Of a stretch of 64,000 bases of DNA, positions 62,966 through 64,000 are shown in pieces. The stretch's first letter is position 1. Every line of letters begins with the position of its first letter. A program made the translations under genes and the position numbers. The notes beneath the pieces are model-generated. The model was not told where the DNA came from. It did no database searches and saw nothing but the letters and a program-made list of their open reading frames with translations. Source of the DNA: Halicephalobus mephisto (Eukaryota; Nematoda; Chromadorea; Rhabditida; Panagrolaimidae); contig SWDT01000281.1 in the NCBI GenBank assembly GCA_009193035.1, forward strand, positions 1-64,000. The letters are read 5' to 3'.

Positions 62966-64000
62966 AAAAATAAAAATCACTTTTTAAAAACTTTTAATAC
63001 TTTTTAATGTTCAATTATTCATTTTTAAGCTGTATATATCAAATTACCATAATTTTTCTCCAGTAAAAATATTTTTTATATACTTGTTTTAAATTTCACA
63101 ATTTAAACAAATAAAACTTTCTTTGCGGATTTTGTTTACGTGCAGGAAGAAAAAATTTCGGGACGCAAAATATATTGTTTATCCAGATCCTGCGATCGTC
63201 GGGATTACAGCTAGAAGATTTTACTTGTTTTATGGTGGCGGCCAACTGCTCGATTTTGTGTTTTAAACTTTCGAAAACACAATTTTTACAAATTATAAAT
63301 TTTAAAATTTTAAAAAATTATAAATTCAAAAAAATTATAAATTTAAAAAAATTATAAATTTAAAAATTCAAAAAAATTATAAATTTAAAAATTCAAAAAG
63401 TTAAAAAATGAATCAATTTAAAAAACTTTAAAAATTAGAAATTTTAAATATTTTTAAATTTTTTAGGATTTTTCCAGAAATGAAAATATTTTACACAAAA
63501 ACCTTATTTTTATGTGACAGTTGTTTCGTAATTTTACACTATTTTGAAATCAATGTTCGGAAATATGTCCTTTCTAGACACATCTGGGGATTTACAGATT
63601 AAAGACCACCTGAGAAAAGAGCCTCTGGCAATTTTCGGAGTTGCTGTATTTACTACTGTATCGACAAGTACTCAACAAACTCCAAAACTACAGTATCTCG
63701 TTGAATTCTAATTGATCGGAACGGCGATAACACCACCGATCCAGAAAAAACAACAATTTTAACGAAATTTCATCGATCGTGTTTGCGTTTTTATTTTATA
63801 AAACGTTTATAATAAAGTTTAATTATCCAAATCTGAATCCACAATAAATCGAAAACGAGACATTTTTTCGAACACTAATGTTCTAAAATATTCTAAAAGT
63901 TAAAATTTCTACTTTTTTAAATTTCGTAATTTTCAAAAAATATAAAAATCAAAATTTTCTAATTTTTTAAAAATATTGTAAAATCAAAATTTTCTAATTT
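62966..64000. other. Right end of the window, no firm gene
   Basis: 63270-63470 is a TTATAAATTTAAAAATTCAA microsatellite. 63540-63730 and 63120-63250 are GC-balanced. A 52-codon frame is listed separately. The remainder is AT-rich with nothing supported. Confidence 0.4.
63553..63711 (+). CDS. Candidate short open reading frame (52 aa)
   Basis: Begins MFGNMSFLDTSGDLQIKDHL, contains a short hydrophobic stretch AIFGVAVFTTV and ends in TAA. It lies in a GC-balanced island, contains no acceptor inside, and its third positions look mixed. No family recognised. It could be a small protein, part of a larger gene to the right of the window, or chance. Confidence 0.2.
   Translation: MFGNMSFLDTSGDLQIKDHLRKEPLAIFGVAVFTTVSTSTQQTPKLQYLVEF

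Noticed and set aside
62649..62966. 105-codon minus frame and opposite 81-codon plus frame
   Set aside because: Both are readings of the GA/TC tract of an R1 element.
1..64000. CRISPR arrays, bacterial operons, ribosome binding sites
   Set aside because: The repeats are AT tandem arrays without unique spacers, and the gene structure is eukaryotic throughout.

Overview
The window reads as a nematode chromosome segment, most like a rhabditid related to Caenorhabditis. Genes are split into short exons by AT-rich introns ending in TTTNCAG-type acceptors. Many start codons sit a few bases after an acceptor, which fits spliced-leader trans-splicing or very short 5' UTR exons. The recognisable genes are a nematode set: a HEX-class homeobox gene (pha-2), a 12-kDa small heat-shock protein (hsp-12 group), troponin T with an acidic tail, a CRAL-TRIO/GOLD protein, an ERp72-type protein disulfide isomerase and an aminergic GPCR. 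No species can be named from the sequence alone. There are no bacterial features, tRNA or rRNA genes, or CRISPR arrays.

Layout. 1-4125: an inverted duplication of a three-exon gene family I do not recognise. The plus copy is intact (332 aa); the minus copies are broken. 5.6-6.0 kb: a promoter-like or possible solo-LTR stretch. 6.0-8.8 kb (minus): a secreted DM13-domain protein. 9.0-15.6 kb (minus): a 1059-aa FAM184-like coiled-coil protein. 17.4-19.2 kb (plus): a 373-aa CRAL-TRIO/GOLD lipid-transfer protein with a TA-flanked MITE-like element in its apparent 3' UTR. 22.5-24.6 kb (plus): troponin T. 24.6-32.7 kb: a long gene-poor stretch full of repeats. 32.7-35.6 kb (plus): a 575-aa biogenic-amine-type GPCR in nine exons. 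38.2-38.5 kb: a 338-bp near-perfect hairpin element. 38.7-42.0 kb (plus): pha-2. 43.7-46.0 kb (plus): a 399-aa unrecognised disordered protein. 46.3-50.8 kb: satellite-like AT repeats. 50.8-51.4 kb (plus): a 190-aa Ser-rich protein. 52.3-58.1 kb (minus): two consecutive genes for secreted or membrane proteins, possibly one operon. 59.2-61.3 kb (plus): three-thioredoxin-domain PDI (ERp72 type). 61.9-62.3 kb (plus): the small heat-shock protein.

The most notable non-genic signals are four. (1) A dispersed inverted-repeat element (called R1 here) with about 20 full or partial copies, starting near a GCGCGCAAA box. (2) A group of TA-flanked elements whose ends begin CACAAA or CAAAAA; these include the 338-bp hairpin and a roughly 245-bp tandem array. 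(3) Long tracts of degenerate AGAATCTTC text, parts of which match the heat-shock-element consensus TTCnnGAAnnTTC. (4) A foldback repeat at 29.4-30.0 kb with a partner near 58.8 kb. Exon boundaries were assigned by hand from splice motifs and reading-phase continuity. All multi-exon models below keep frame through every junction, but none has been tested against transcripts or databases.
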